Shown: piece after piece, positions 39,170-51,291 of the stretch
Layout: every line of letters begins with the position of its first letter
Position numbering within the stretch: position 1 is the stretch's first letter
NCBI GenBank assembly: GCA_004194705.1
Contig: SADC01001282.1
Coordinates: 248,001 to 312,000, forward strand
DNA length: 64,000 bases
Reading direction: 5' to 3'
DNA from: Ditylenchus dipsaci
Taxonomy: Eukaryota > Nematoda > Chromadorea > Rhabditida > Anguinidae
Notes under the pieces: generated by a model
What the model was told of the DNA's origin: nothing
Databases searched by the model: none
The model's input: only the letters and a program-made list of their open reading frames with translations
Program-made: the position numbers and the translations under genes

Positions 39170-42100
39170 ATGAGTGGAACTCAACAGCAAGTGCCAGTGT
39201 CCATGCTCATCAGACAGGGCCAACAATTGGATGATGTGGACGGAAAACGGCGCTCCAAAGACGAATACCGCAAACAAAAGGACTTGGAAGAGCAGCGAAA
39301 GGCTGGACAAGCACCTGCCATGGTGGATATAGAAACTGGAAGGGACATCAACCCTCACATTCCTGAGTTCATTGAGAAGACGCCTGGTATGTGCCCACTA
39401 GTGGACCTACTCTTAAGGTTGGTTAACTATTTACTAATTTGGGAAAAGTCAGAAATTCCAAAAATGGATATTTGCAGCATCAACGCCCACATCCAGAACG
39501 AGAACAGAAACTATCGTCTATCTCAGAATGGTATGCCAAAGGAACCAGCAACAAAGTAGCCTTTAAGTACCGCGATGGAGCATGTGAAAACTGTGGAGCT
39601 ATGGGTCATTCTAAAAAGACATGCTTGGAAAAGCCAAGAGCTATTGGAGCAAAATACTCTAATACTAACTTTGCACCTGATGATAATGTTCTGGTAAGAT
39701 TTTTAAATATAATAAAACTTTTACCGTATTTCCTCTGAAAAGCCCCCCCCCTCTGACTTTGGGAGCCTGTATCTAAAAAAAAATTCTTCGCTACCGTTAG
39801 TACTCAAAATCACGACAGGAAGCAGGGCTACATTTCGAGTATGAGGTTGTAAATGTACTTGCCTGCGAAATTTGCAAAAAAAAAAAAATTCCGAAATATT
39901 TGAAACTTTTCCAAATTTTTTGTTTTGTTGCAATGAAAATGCTGAACTAAATCAATTCACTGCTCACCAGCTTGAAATAGAACCATCCATTTTTCAAAGA
40001 GTCGCTGCGAAAATTGGGAGAATTGAGGGCGTTACATCGAAGTTCTTGCGCCTGATTTTGCGATAGTCTTGATCAGGAAGTCTGAAAACTCCCATGTAGT
40101 CCCACGCTACAGTCGGGAATTCTCGTATTAAAGTAGGGTATCGAAGCGTACTTTTGAAAGGATTTGTACTTTTTCGGGACCCTAAATACTTTTTATTTTT
40201 GAGGTTCTCGTCAAACTTTTTCAGATTTTTTTAAGTACTCGGACTTGGATAAATTGGCACTTTTTGCCGAAAAATAACCGAATTGTACTTTTTCGCTAAT
40301 AGTACTTTTTTCTGAATTTTGAGTTCGCGACCCTGCCTTAAAGCGTAGTAGCGCCAAAATTTCACATGGCTGTTTTTTCATTTCCTAAGAGCTTTACGGA
40401 TTCTTCTTTGTCGATTTTAAATTTTCACCCAAAATATCAAAATTTTCTGAAAATTAGGAGTTTGAAAAAGGCCCCTGGGTTTTTAGAGGAAATACGGTAA
40501 TCTATCTAATGATCAAGTTTTAGTGTAAATGAAAAACATAAAAAAAAGAAAAAAAGTAAAAGTAAAGTATAATATATGAGAAGTATGTCGGCAGAGCCTG
40601 TGGCAATGAAACTAGTAGAACCTGTGGCAGAACCGTTTAGCCTACCTTTTCTCCTAAAGACAAGTAAAAATTTAGATCGAACAGCAGAGAAATTTTTCTG
40701 ATGAAAACAGGGACGATTTCAAGCTCACACTATGTTCAGTGACTAGCCAAAAAATTATTAAAACTGCTGCTCGGTAGCTTTGCTGGCTATACTAAAAAAT
40801 TCGGTCTCTAGCTAAAAATAAAAACAACAAAGAAATTTCTTTTCAAAACCTTGATCGCTTTAAAATTTGCCTTAAAACTTTAAAAATTTAGCCATCTCTG
40901 AAAATGGGTTGGGATGCTAAACGAGATCGTTGGAACGGCTACGATAGTGCCCAATACAAACAAGTGCATGACGAGTTTGAAAGAATGGAAGATGCGCGCA
41001 AGATGATCAAGGCACAGAATGTGAGTCAATATACCATTTTCCAGTACAACTACCCTAAAAATTACACAAACAAAAAATTCAGATAAAAGATGGTATCCCC
41101 GATGCGGAAGATGAGCAAAAAGAGAAAGAAGCTGCGTTGGAAGCCAGCAAAAAAGATGAAGCCGATGACGAAGACAAGTATGCAGATGACATGGCCCTGT
41201 GCAAGGTGTGGACATGGACTCTAGAACCAGGATTACAGTCAGAAATTTGAGAATTAGGGAAGACACAGCAAATATCTCTATAATTTGGATGAGAATGGTG
41301 CTCACTATGACCCAAAAAGTAGATCTATGAGAGAGAACCCTTTTGCGGTAAGGCTATTTTTTGTTAAGACTGGACAAAATTTAAATTAAATTGTTTAGAA
41401 TATGCCTGGCAAAGAGCAGGAAGCGGCTAAATTCTCCGGTGAAAATTTCATCCGATACACTGGAGAGGTGGTGAAGGCTAATGAAGCTCAGGTGTTTGCT
41501 TGGACGGCTAGATGTCAAGGTGAATATTTAGCACTGTAGAGGCTCTTGCAAAGGCAATTTTTCATGATCGGTTTTAGTGCCGAATAAGTTCAACTTTTTC
41601 ATTGGTACCTCCTTTATGTACAGTCGAAGCTCTCTATAACGACTCTCAAGGGACCGGCTAAACCGAGTCGTTATAGAGAGGGTCGTATAAAGAGCATCGT
41701 TTTGACTTGAATGACTTAGCTCAGGACCAAATAGTTCTTTTTTCCGGATTGTTATAAAAAGCGAGTCGTTATAAGAGCGTCGTTATAAAGAGCGTCGTTA
41801 TAGAGAGTGTCGACTGTACTATTTTTTGACATTTTGATTGTGCTTAGGCGCAGGGTAGGCTAACGCACGTCACACTAAACACGGGAACGGCTGTACGTCC
41901 TGATAATATGTCTGTGTGCAGAATTTCACGCTGAGCACGATGGTGAAAAGAAAATTGAAAAAAAGTAACTTTACGGTGGTCAGTGGCTTTGTGAACCATC
42001 AATGTCACGATTTTTGCGTATGCCACTTCAAAGAAGTAAAACATGCCACTGTCTTGATATATTTATTATAATTCATGTGCAAAAGAACGCGCAGATTGAA

Positions 42101-45100
42101 ACTGTTCTTTGATTACACAATCTCTGTAAATTTTCGAATTCCGCTCGAGACAAAAAATTTTAAATTCAAATTTTTTCAAATTTCAAAATTTTTGTCTCGA
42201 GCGGAGTTTGAAATCCGCCAGTGATTGTGATAGTCAAAGGACAATTTCTCAAGTAAATCTACCATGTTGAACACGAATCCGGTGACAGAATTTCAGATTT
42301 ATCAAGCAAAATCGAAATTTTAGGTCAAGATGCTTTTGGTATATATAAAAGCAGCTGTCTATTGTGTAGTTCTAAATTAGCAATACTCGTTGTTCTAGAA
42401 ATTCTTGTCTAGTCAACACAACTATTAGGTCATGTTAAAAGTTTAAATCATTTATTTTTCAAAAAATTTGTAAAATCTGAGCCCTGATTCTGCATCTGAG
42501 ATTCTTAGCTATAAAAAGGTCAATTTTCCAGAGGTTGTCGAAAATTTTATGGAAAAAACCTTTTTTTGAAAAAAATGATTTGAACTTAAGATGTGAGCTA
42601 ATATCTTAAGCTGGCCTCCTGCTAATTATTTTCTATTATTGACTGAATACAAACTATTATCTACATTAAAGGCATTGATGTGCATGCTTTGGCTGAACCT
42701 ACCAAATTAGAAGCTTTGAAAAGAGAGTATGAAAAAGAAAAGAGCTCTGTGAAAGGAGGCATCAAGCAGGACTTGGTGGACAAATATGGTGGTCAGGTAA
42801 GTGATTTCAACAAAAGTTGATATTTCGCATGAGTTCATTAAGCAATTACTTTTTAGGAATATCTAGCAAACGCTCCACCTAAAGAACTCTTGCTGGCTCA
42901 GACCGAAAACTACGTAGAATATAACAGAAAAGGCAAAGTGGTCAAAGGTCAGGAACGACCTGCAGTCAAGAGTAGATACGACGAGGATATGTAAGTTTTT
43001 TCTTATTTATTAATAACAGGGTTCGTGATCGTTCTTTTTAAAAGGATTTGTCCTTTTTCGGGACGCAAAATCTTTTTTACTTTTAAAATATTCATGGCTC
43101 ATTTATAAACGTTGTCGTCGTCGTTGTCGTTGTAATATTTTTTTATAAAACTTTTTTTTCGCCAATAACGACGACAGCGACAACGACGACCTATTTATAA
43201 AAATCCAACGACAACGCCAACGACAACGACGACGCCAGGGACAACGAAATTTTTATTCAAAATGGACAAATTTCGCATTTTTAGTCGAGCTTTCGAGTGA
43301 AAACGTGTGGAGAATATAGTTAATCCTTGAAATTCTGACTTAAAATGCAAAATTTGTCTAATTTGGAATAAAATATTTTGTTGTCGTTGGCGTCGTCGTT
43401 GTCGTTGGCGTTGTCGTTGGATTTTTATGAATAGGTCGTCGTTGTCGTTGTCGTCGTCGTTGGCGTTGTCGTTGGCGTAAAAGTGCCTTTATAAAACATT
43501 TTTTCCAACGACAACGACGACGACAACGACAACGTTTATAAATGAGCCATTAGTCAAAAATTTTTTTTCGCTCCAAAATAGCAATAAGCACTGGATAAAA
43601 TGAAATTAAATCTTTTTTTACCCAAATGTCCTTTTTTGAAATTTTTCATTACGAACCCTGTTTATTAATCTTGTAGTTTTTCTTATCATTTAGCTGGCTG
43701 AAATTTGAAATTATATTTTGTTTAAACCAAGACGTAGCCAGAATAAATATTTAGGGAAGGGGAATAACTCCTCCTGAAGTCATTTTACCTCAACTGTTCT
43801 TGACCTTTTCGAACAAAAAAATTTCTTTACGGAAAAGTGAACTTTGTCATATTTTTTAAGATATTTTGGAGTTATTATTTTGCCCGAAGTCTCTTTTCAA
43901 ACAAAAAGGACTAAAAATTAAAAACTTGTCGTAAAAATTCACTAATGCACTTATGAGGGCCCTAAAAGTTATGGTCGGCATACCGAATCAGGACTCAAGT
44001 CCATTCTTTATTTCTGGTTGCGGTTGTTTCTGCTTTCTATATTTTAAAAAATTACTTTTAAAACAAAAACATTGCAGCTTTATCAACAACCACACGCAAG
44101 TATGGGGCTCTTACTGGAAAGACAATCGCTGGGGCTACAAATGTTGCCACGAATTAACTAAAATTCCTACTGTTTGGGAGAGGAAGGACTAGCCAGGGAA
44201 AAGTATATGGAAACTGTAGATCTTAAGAAACTTGCTGCTGCTTCTGCTGCATTTGCACCTGGCTCTTCAAGTAATTTTGATAATCTTAAATTTTTAAAAT
44301 TTATGCATCCTAATTAAGAGCAAACAAACAAGGATGAAATTTCAATGAAAGAGGAGTCTAAAGCTGCAGCTAAAACGAAAGACAAAGAAAATGGTGTTCT
44401 GAAGAGGACGAAGAAAAAAATGCCAACTCTGATAAATCAGGCGTAAACTCTGATGAAGAAAAAGTTGAGAGTGAAGCTGAAGAGGTTGATGAAGAAGAAA
44501 ATTGCTCCGACAGCAAGAATATGATTTGGAGCAGGAAAGAAGTTAGTAGTTTCCATAGTTGTCGTTAAAATAACTAAAAATAGGGGTGGGGCACAGTCAA
44601 CTGTCAATAAACCGGTATTCCGAAAAACCGGCAGTTCCACTAAATCGACACTATAAAGGCCTGATTGAGCTGTCTCACAAATGAATTCAAGAAAGCTTAC
44701 TCTCAATCAACCGGCACCTCAGGCTGGCACTCCCCAGGCCAGGAGTGCCATTTTATTGGGAGTCGATTGTATTACGTATTTGAGTATTTTTGATTTAACA
44801 GTCCGAAAGCAGTACAAGCAGCCATATTTTACGGCAATGAAAGACAAAATCATTTTAAGCTCTTTCCAAAACGACCCTAAAATAGAGTTTGCGAGAAACG
44901 AAAGTATCTTACATTTTTTCAAAAGGTGAAAAACACGGTAAAATTACGGGGTATGAACTTGAGGAGTAAAAAGCATTTTTAGAGGACCGTACTTACGCGT
45001 TCCAAATTTTTGCCCGCCAATTCAAGAAAATTTCTTAACCGTTCAACTTTTGTAAGGATTTGAATTTGGTTACTAAAAAACAAGTCCTAAAATTCAATTT

Positions 45101-47387
45101 TAAGGCTTTTGTCTAGTTAGAAAGCAAGTTTATCCGTACAGAAGTTCAATGGTTAGGTGAAAAGTTTGAATCGGCCGGTCTTAATTTGGATGTCCTTTTT
45201 AATGAAAATTACTTTTGCAGGAAAAAGAGTGGAGAAGAAGCGAGAAGGCAGACGAGAAAAGCGCCGTCGACAGAAAGAACGCCGTAAGAATAAGGATCCA
45301 AGCGCTAAAAAGATTAAAAAACAGAGCAATTCTTCATCTTCTTCATCTGGCAGCTCTTCAGACTCTTCCAACTCGTCTTCAGATGATGATGAAGTTAAAG
45401 TTATTGCCGCTAAATCCAAAGGAGCTACCAAAGAGTTGACTAAAGCGATACGCAAAGTTCAAAAAGAAGAGTTAGAAGGCAAAAAGCTTATAGAAGAAGT
45501 AAGATATAACTGTACAGATGAATGTTATTAACTGTACAGTTAATCACGGGTTTTTTTAAAATTTTGGTGTTTTTAAAAGAAATTTGTCCATTAAGACGTA
45601 GTTTTTTATGATGCTCAAAGTGGGTGGGAAAGCCGTTAACGAGATAGCCTCGAAGTCTTTTTTTGAAGAAATTAAGAAATTCTGAAATTCCTGGTGCTAA
45701 TCCAAGTTTTAATTTTGCACAAGTTTATCTGACATCGCAACACTGAGTTATCAACAAAATACGGCTCTAAAACCACACTTACAAAACACAAAACTGGGAT
45801 GTATTCTTTCGTGTCGAGACTATCTCCTTAACAGTCTCACCTCTTAAAGGGCATACCAGCGCGTTACACTGCAATGAAGGCGCGGACCAGCAATTTGCTT
45901 GTTCTCTTGACTATTGTCTATAAGCGTTCTACTTGATCCGAAGAAAGTTTTCTGCCTAATTTTTAAAAGTAGGATAAGGTCATAAATATCAGATTTGAGT
46001 TGAAACGAATGAAAACATGGACGACTTTTGAAAAAGTGCTGGTCCCCGCCTTAATTTGCCGTGCAACCGCTGGTACGCCCCTTTAATATGAATTCATATT
46101 TCGTAAGGAACGTTGATTAGCCAGTGCAGCTATTCAGACCCTAGATCATGAATCGCGATCAAGGATAATTTTTGATCTCTGATCCGTATTCAGCAGTCGG
46201 ATCAGGGATAATCCTTGATCCCTGGTACGTATTCAGATATTAAGTCAGGATCACGGGTAACCTTTGACCCTGCACACTAAAATCCTGATCCAGCCTGTTC
46301 TAGCATGATCTACCCCTGATACTGTGAGATCTGGTCAGATCAGGCTTGATCCGATCCTTGATCAGCCGAATCAGACTGATTATCTGAAATATTGCTAACA
46401 CGAAGATAGTGTAAGATTGTATTTAAAACACTGGACAGAAATAATCCTGTATTCAGACTCGGAATCAGGACCAATGATAATCTTTGATCCTGATCTGGAG
46501 TGTGAATGCCTGCCTAGCATGATTTATGCAAACGAATAGTTCTCAAAACATGACTCAAAATAAAATAGTCGCCACTTGAAAACGGTAACACTTTACTTGA
46601 CCCTCGCCCCATCCCCCCCCCCCCCACGACTGACCACTTCTTGTCAGGAATTTTTAAAATCCGATTACATATTCGTGTTTCTCGATCCTGATTTGTCCGG
46701 AAAAAAGTCATCAGATTCTGGGAAAGTGAACTTTTTTTTCGAAAGACAGGCGGGCTTACTGAACCACAGGGGTTATCATGGTTTTTAGTCAAAATTTGAA
46801 AAATTTGAATTGGCGCCTTTTGAATTTTTAAGTGATTAAGGGCTGTATTCGGAGGGGAAGGGAATAACAAGAGGCCACTAATCACACAGGGCCCACTAAA
46901 AAGAAGAATCTGTTGACGGTTTTGCGGATAAATCGGGTCGAGAAACACGAATATGCAATCGGTTTTAAAAAAAATTCCTGACAAAAAATGGTCAGCCGTG
47001 TGGGATCAAGTAAAGTCTAGCCGAAATCTCAGCACTGGAAATATAGGTCTCGGCAATCTCAGCAATCAATAGTTTTTTGAAATTTTGCTATAAAATTAAG
47101 ATTTATAAAAACTATTAGCTTCTAAAACTCATCAGAAAAAGGCAGAAATGGATGGTTTAAATTTGACGGGAATAAAATGGGAAAAAATATTTTTTTGTTA
47201 TTTTTCAACAATTTTTTATTTTCAGGGAGACCGAAAGCGCAAGTATAATTCTAACTTTGAAGTAGTGCAGCCTACAGAAGTAGAAAAAGAAGCATACAAC
47301 TTGACCAGAATCCACGCTTCTGACCCTATGGCAGCTTATATGACAGAAAAGAAAGAAATTACAAGCAAGAAAAGCAAGCATTCTTGA
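39170..47387 (+). CDS. SLU7: Pre-mRNA splicing factor SLU7, complete
   Basis: Second-step spliceosome factor involved in 3' splice-site choice; nuclear. Exons: 39170-39417, 39478-39693, 40892-41020, 41083-41347, 41399-41519, 42672-42796, 42857-42990, 44078-44270, 44319-44541, 45221-45498, 47226-47387. Landmarks in order: DINPHIP near the N-terminus, HQRPHPE, zinc knuckle [78 protein letters not shown], a Lys/Arg-rich and then Ser-rich region, and the conserved end SDPMAAYM. aataaa at 47431-47436 is a likely poly(A) signal. Six places (near 39384, 41200, 41270, 44162, 44390, 44518) need one extra base to keep the conserved frame, most beside short homopolymers. Splice sites and homology are otherwise intact, so sequence error is likelier than a pseudogene. 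Confidence 0.94.
39722..40499. mobile_element. pogo-like taccgtatt element, AGCCCC type, in SLU7 intron 2
   Basis: TA-bounded inverted ends taccgtatttcctct and complement, followed by cccccccctct. The interior contains gcagggctacatttcgag sequence also present at 9000 and, at about 40135-40335, an agggtatcg/cgaccct inverted segment related to 43017-43660. Confidence 0.8.
41625..41820. mobile_element. Tigger-type MITE in SLU7 intron 5
   Basis: tacagtcgaagctctctata and its near-complement tatagagagtgtcgactgta face each other; inside, gagtcgttatagagag-type phrases repeat. Confidence 0.75.
42095..42245. repeat. Hairpin in SLU7 intron 5
   Basis: tccgctcgagacaaaaaatt and aatttttgtctcgagcgga are inverted; the outer arms also pair (tttgattacacaatc / gattgtgatagtcaaa). 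Confidence 0.7.
43017..43660. mobile_element. hAT-like MITE with nested CGTCGTTG inverted arrays
   Basis: Tips cagggttcgtgatcg / attacgaaccctg in SLU7 intron 7; flanking ttattaat is present on both sides but offset. Nested at 43094-43550 are ends atggctcatttataaacg and complement, each running into cgtcgttgtcgttgg-type arrays, with a second inverted pair inside. Confidence 0.75.
44593..44772. mobile_element. Tigger/Jerky-type MITE in SLU7 intron 9
   Basis: cagtcaactgtcaataaacc (left) and tattgggagtcgattgta (right), with accggcac/gtgccggt-like inner repeats. Confidence 0.55.
45014..45176. repeat. Diverged gccaattcaa hairpin in SLU7 intron 9
   Basis: Same layout as 15339-15520 but with more mismatches; its right end is about 45 bp before exon 10. 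Confidence 0.6.
45848..46082. mobile_element. TTAA-flanked MITE in SLU7 intron 10
   Basis: TTAA at 45844-45847 and 46083-46086; ends agggcataccagcgcgttac and gctggtacgcccct. Sister of 12294-12619. Confidence 0.82.
46110..46510. repeat. Degenerate gatcagggataatc repeats
   Basis: gatca(g/a)ggataatccttgatc phrases, each partly palindromic, recur about six times between agctattcagaccctagatc and tgatctggagtgtgaatgcc. Looks like a decayed array element; no clean tips. Confidence 0.5.
46577..47024. mobile_element. Inverted-repeat element with attcgtgtttctcga ends
   Basis: Outer actttacttgacc / ggatcaagtaaagt, then ctgacca...ttgtcaggaattttt and attcgtgtttctcg, mirrored. Close relative at 49297-49700 and, larger, at 36290-37740. 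Lies in SLU7 intron 10. Confidence 0.75.
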
Positions 47388-47692
47388 TGTATTTAACTGC
47401 GTGCATTAAAAATTGAATTTCGAAGTGGAAAATAAATTTTTGGTACGAAATGAAAAAAGCGCTTCACACTCGGTCGTCTTGTGCTAGTGCGCTCATAGTA
47501 CTATACGGTCAGAGCAGATGGTACCGGTCATTTTCGCTTCAATCTTTGACGAACTTGGTGAAAAGAGTCCCGAGCCCGTATTCAGGGCGCAAATCGACAG
47601 AAAATAAGATAGATTTTCGGGCCGATTTCGGAACCGATAATCGGACCGATTTTGGGACAACTGTTCCATTTTGAACCGATTTGAAAATTTGC

Positions 47693-47772
47693 TGTTTCTA
47701 GTGGGAATCGAACTTTCGAGCCTCAACTTATTGCTAGAAGCTTTAGCCACTCGGCTATTGGTGCATTATCAA
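47693..47772 (-). other. tRNA-like sequence, minus strand
   Basis: Reads gcaccaatagccgagtggct (A-box) and, about 35 nt later, aaagttcgattccc (B-box), the spacing of a tRNA. The acceptor and T stems do not pair properly, so a tRNA-derived repeat is likelier than a working tRNA. Confidence 0.38.
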
Positions 47773-47794
47773 GTCTCCAAGCATTTTGAGGATA

Positions 47795-48459
47795 TACCGT
47801 ATTTCCTCTAATTAGAGCCCATGCTCCATTAAGCGACCATGTTCTAATAAGTGCCCATGCTGAAGGAAGGTCGAAAAATAAGCGCCCATGCTCTAATAAG
47901 CGCCCATGCTTCAATAAGCTCCCGTCCTACTCCATTTCGGTCAATTTATTTTGGCTTAACACTCTATTTGGATTTGCTCCTTTGTTTTTTGGACTTAAGG
48001 TGTTTTTTCTATAATACCGTATTCTCTCTATTAGTTCCACACTCTCTATTAAACCCACACCCCCAACTTTGAGGACCTGTATCTCAGCTCAGAGAAAAAA
48101 TTTAACAAAGCTGTTTACTGCATTTTCTTAACTCCCACAAGCTCTACTGATTCCACTTTTTAGATTTTGGTTGAGCACCCAAAAATCTCGAGATCGACCC
48201 CAAATTTTTCCGATTTTCGGACGATTGAAAAATAATCCCACATGTGGAACTAATAGAGAGAATACGGTAAACGTTGAACAAAAAAAGGTCTATTTTTGGT
48301 GCCAATTGTCGTTATAGTTTTTTCTCAGCGCTGTCAGCTCTGATAGGTTGAAATATAAGTGCCCATGCTGTAATATGCGCCCATGTTCTAATAAGCGCCC
48401 ATGCTGGAGGGAGGTCGAAAAATAAGCGCCCATGGGCTCTTTTTAGATGAAATACGGTA
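47795..48459. mobile_element. pogo-like taccgtatt element, GCCCATGCT type
   Basis: TA-bounded ends taccgtatttcctctaat and taccgtatttcatctaaa; subterminal units ctaataag(c/t)gcccatgct. Hosts 48015-48269. Confidence 0.82.
48015..48269. mobile_element. pogo-like taccgtatt element, GTTCCACA type, nested
   Basis: Perfect ends taccgtattctctctattag and complement, with gttccaca and acccacac words; 255 bp, non-coding. Confidence 0.85.
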
Positions 48460-48940
48460 TGCTAGATTTGGGTGTCATATCATATTCGCGTTTAGGTGTA
48501 CAGAATTCCATGCTTAATTCAATGCATTCAATTTATAACCAACAAAACAGACAAAACATAAGGGTGGTAATTCTTTTTGCCCATAGAATACTCGTTTTTG
48601 CCCATAGATATTTTTTTACAAAGACCATGGCTCTGAAAAGAAACAACGGTATGAAGTTGGGCAAAATCAATACAAAAGCCGGTAAAACAAGCTGCATAAG
48701 AAATGATAAAACAAGTGGTACAAAAGACGGTACAAAAATTGGTACAACAAACGATAAAACAATCGGCAAAACAAGCGGTACAAAAAATCTGTTACAAAAT
48801 ATGTATGAAATCGGTACAAAAATCGGTTTCAAAATCGGACCGATTTTGGAACCGATCTGTTCCAAAAACAGCCCCGAAAATAGAACAGAATCGGTTCCAA
48901 AATCGGACCGATTTTTTACAATTTTTCGCCCTGAATACGG

Positions 48941-49296
48941 GCTCCGAAGGTGAAAAATTATTTATGGTCAAAATCCAGCTTTACGTTTACAGGTTCTCAA
49001 GTAGTGCGCCATGATTGCCATGCTATATACCAATGTTTATAATAACCAAAATGACCGCTATAATTTAGCTTTCGAATGATAATAAATATAGGTAATTTTT
49101 GTTTCTAAAGTCAAGATAAAATAATAATACTTGTTTGTTAGGGCAGTAATTTTCAAATGTCCGTCCTACGAGCCAAAAGTTTTTGCAGAAAAAAATATAT
49201 ATCTAAAATTAAGACTTCTTAAAAAATTTTAGCTTCTAAAACGCATCAGAAAAAAGACAGAAATGGATAGTATCTAAAAAAATTTTCTAACACTTT
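48941..49296. other. Spacer, nothing recognised
   Basis: AT-rich; no repeat ends or exons found. Confidence 0.4.
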
Positions 49297-49700
49297 TAAG
49301 TAAATCTTACGGCTGACCACTTTTTGTCAGGAATTTTTAAAAACCGATTGCATATTCGTGTTTCTCCACCCCGATTTATCCGGGAAACAGTCAACAGATT
49401 CTGTGAAAGTGAAAAAATTATTTTCGAACCAATGGGTTTTTTTGGGGGAGTATCATGGTTTTTAGTCAAAATTTGAAAAATTTGAGTTGGCGCTTTTGAA
49501 TTTTTAAGGGAATAGGGGCTGTATTGGGAGGGAAGAGAATGAAAAGGGGCCACTAATCATACAGGGCCCACTAAAAAGAAGAATCTGTTGACGGTTTTCC
49601 GGATAAATCGGGGTCGAGAAACACGAATATGCAATCGGTTTTAAAAAAAATTCCTGACAAAAAGTGGTCAGCCGTGTGGATCAAGTAAAGTGTTACCGTT
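49297..49700. mobile_element. Inverted-repeat element with attcgtgtttctc ends, copy
   Basis: ggctgaccactttttgtcag ... ctgacaaaaagtggtcagcc, nearly identical ends to 46577-47024; the interior shares gggctgtattgggaggga. Confidence 0.75.
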
Positions 49701-50527
49701 ACCGACGGACACAGCTTTTTTTGCAGCTAAAAGCTTCTTTTCTAGATGCTTGCAAGGCATCTAAGTGTCGAACTCGAGTTCATCCAAAGCGAACAATCAT
49801 AAACTATAAATGACCCTGCAGTCGTAAGCTTCCGGTACAAGCTGCATAAAAAGTTAATATCACATCCTGAGAAGTCAATAAAATCGGTACCAAAGGTGGG
49901 GATAAAAACATAAGCAAATGGCTTCTAGCTGGTTTTCTTTATTTCGTTAGTCATCTGCATAAAATCGCAAAATCGAGGTATTTTCCGACAGCAAAGCAGT
50001 GCTGGAAATGACATCAATCGATTGCTGGATACTTTTTAGCCCTAGAGTTAACTCATTAAAATTTAGCAAAAAAGAGGGTGTGCATCCAAGGGGATTTGAA
50101 CCTGAGAGTTCAAAATATGATTCGTACCCCTCTTCTCTTCAACAGTATAATAATCCTTGCTGAAAACAACAATACAAGCATAAAATAAGCAGATTTTCAT
50201 TTAAAAAAATAGATGCAAAAAAGTCTTTTAGCTGCAGAAAGAAGTCCTTTAGCTGCAAAGAAAGTCTTTCAGATGCCAAAAACATTCTTTTAGCTGCAAA
50301 AAAGCTTTGTCCGTACCAACCATGTATGTGAAACCAGCAAAATTTCACAGAAGTCATAAAAAATTGATTTGGAACGATGAACATCATAGATGTAAACGTA
50401 AAATTAGAAACAAAATTCAAAATATTAATTACAAACTCTTGTATTAGTATCTAAAACATTTTTTATAACACTTTTAAGTAAATCTTAAAAATGTACCATT
50501 TTTTGCTGTTTGGATAGTTTTTACTGT
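49701..50527. repeat. Spacer with short cttttagctgcaaa repeats
   Basis: At 50216-50310 an aaagtcttttagctgca-like unit of about 20-24 nt repeats four or five times; an antisense tRNA-like B-box (ggggatttgaacctgag) is at 50091-50107. No gene. Confidence 0.45.
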
Positions 50528-50848
50528 CTGTGAACTATAGTTCGCAATTGCGCCTAATTAGGCGCACCTGCGCCAAAATGGCTTGGCGTTCTGTCATTTA
50601 CAACTGCGCCTAAATTGCGCCTAAACTGCGCCTAAATTTTAGGCGCAATTTAGGCGCAGTTTTAGATGTACTAGGTTGATACCTTTCAGCACATTAATTA
50701 CTGAATTTCACTGACTATTTAACTTAATTTACTACCTAAAACAAATTTTAGATGTCAAGTAATGACTTTATCCATTTTCTTGCAAACACGACACCATAAA
50801 AAAAACTATTCAGGAACTAACCAATCCATCTGAAGGGTACCGACAAAT

Positions 50849-51011
50849 TACCGTATTTTCTCTATTAATGAACCCCTCTCTAATAATGGACCCCCCCCTC
50901 GATTTTTTGACTAGGATTTCAGAGTTAGGGCCATTTTTGATTTACAATTTCAACATTTTTGAAGGGTTGAAAAATAATGAACCCGGGTTCATTAATAGAG
51001 AAAATACGGTA
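50849..51011. mobile_element. pogo-like taccgtatt element, GAACCC type, 163 bp
   Basis: Ends taccgtattttctctattaa and complement with tgaacccc words. Only about 30 bp separates it from the next member. Confidence 0.85.
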
Positions 51012-51291
51012 CATATGGGGTACTTAAATCGTTTAGAAAGTACCGTATTTACTCTAATAGAGCCAGAGCCTCTAATAGAGCCAGAGCCTCTAATAAAGCC
51101 AGAGTCCAGAGGTCGATTGAAAAATAAAGCCAGAGCCTCTAATAAAGCCAGACCCCAAAGAGTGATTTTACCTACACCTTAATTTTTTTTTACGAAAAAT
51201 TCGCTAAATAAATTAGCATCTTTGTTTAAATTTGCGCTTTTTGTTTTGTGGAATGAATTCAATTCATTGTCACACTTCAGCTGTTGTGATC

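Larger units (their letters stand above)
47570..48940. mobile_element. Inverted-repeat element with gagcccgtattcagggcg tips
   Basis: gagcccgtattcagggcg at 47570 and its exact complement at 48940, then inverted caatcggaccgatttt-type arrays. It hosts the pogo-like element 47795-48459. The right array continues as ggtacaaaa/aacaatcgg units (48690-48920). Confidence 0.8.

Noticed and set aside
46514..46984. 156-codon minus-strand frame
   Set aside because: Lies across the inverted ends of the 46577-47024 element, has a mirror frame at 49296-49553 in its relative, and shows no domain.
39170..47387. SLU7 as a processed or decayed pseudogene
   Set aside because: Introns with good splice sites are kept, conserved motifs are intact, and defects are only single-base losses, mostly near homopolymers.
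47693..47772. Functional tRNA gene on the minus strand
   Set aside because: A- and B-boxes are present but acceptor and T stems do not pair, and it lies inside a transposon.
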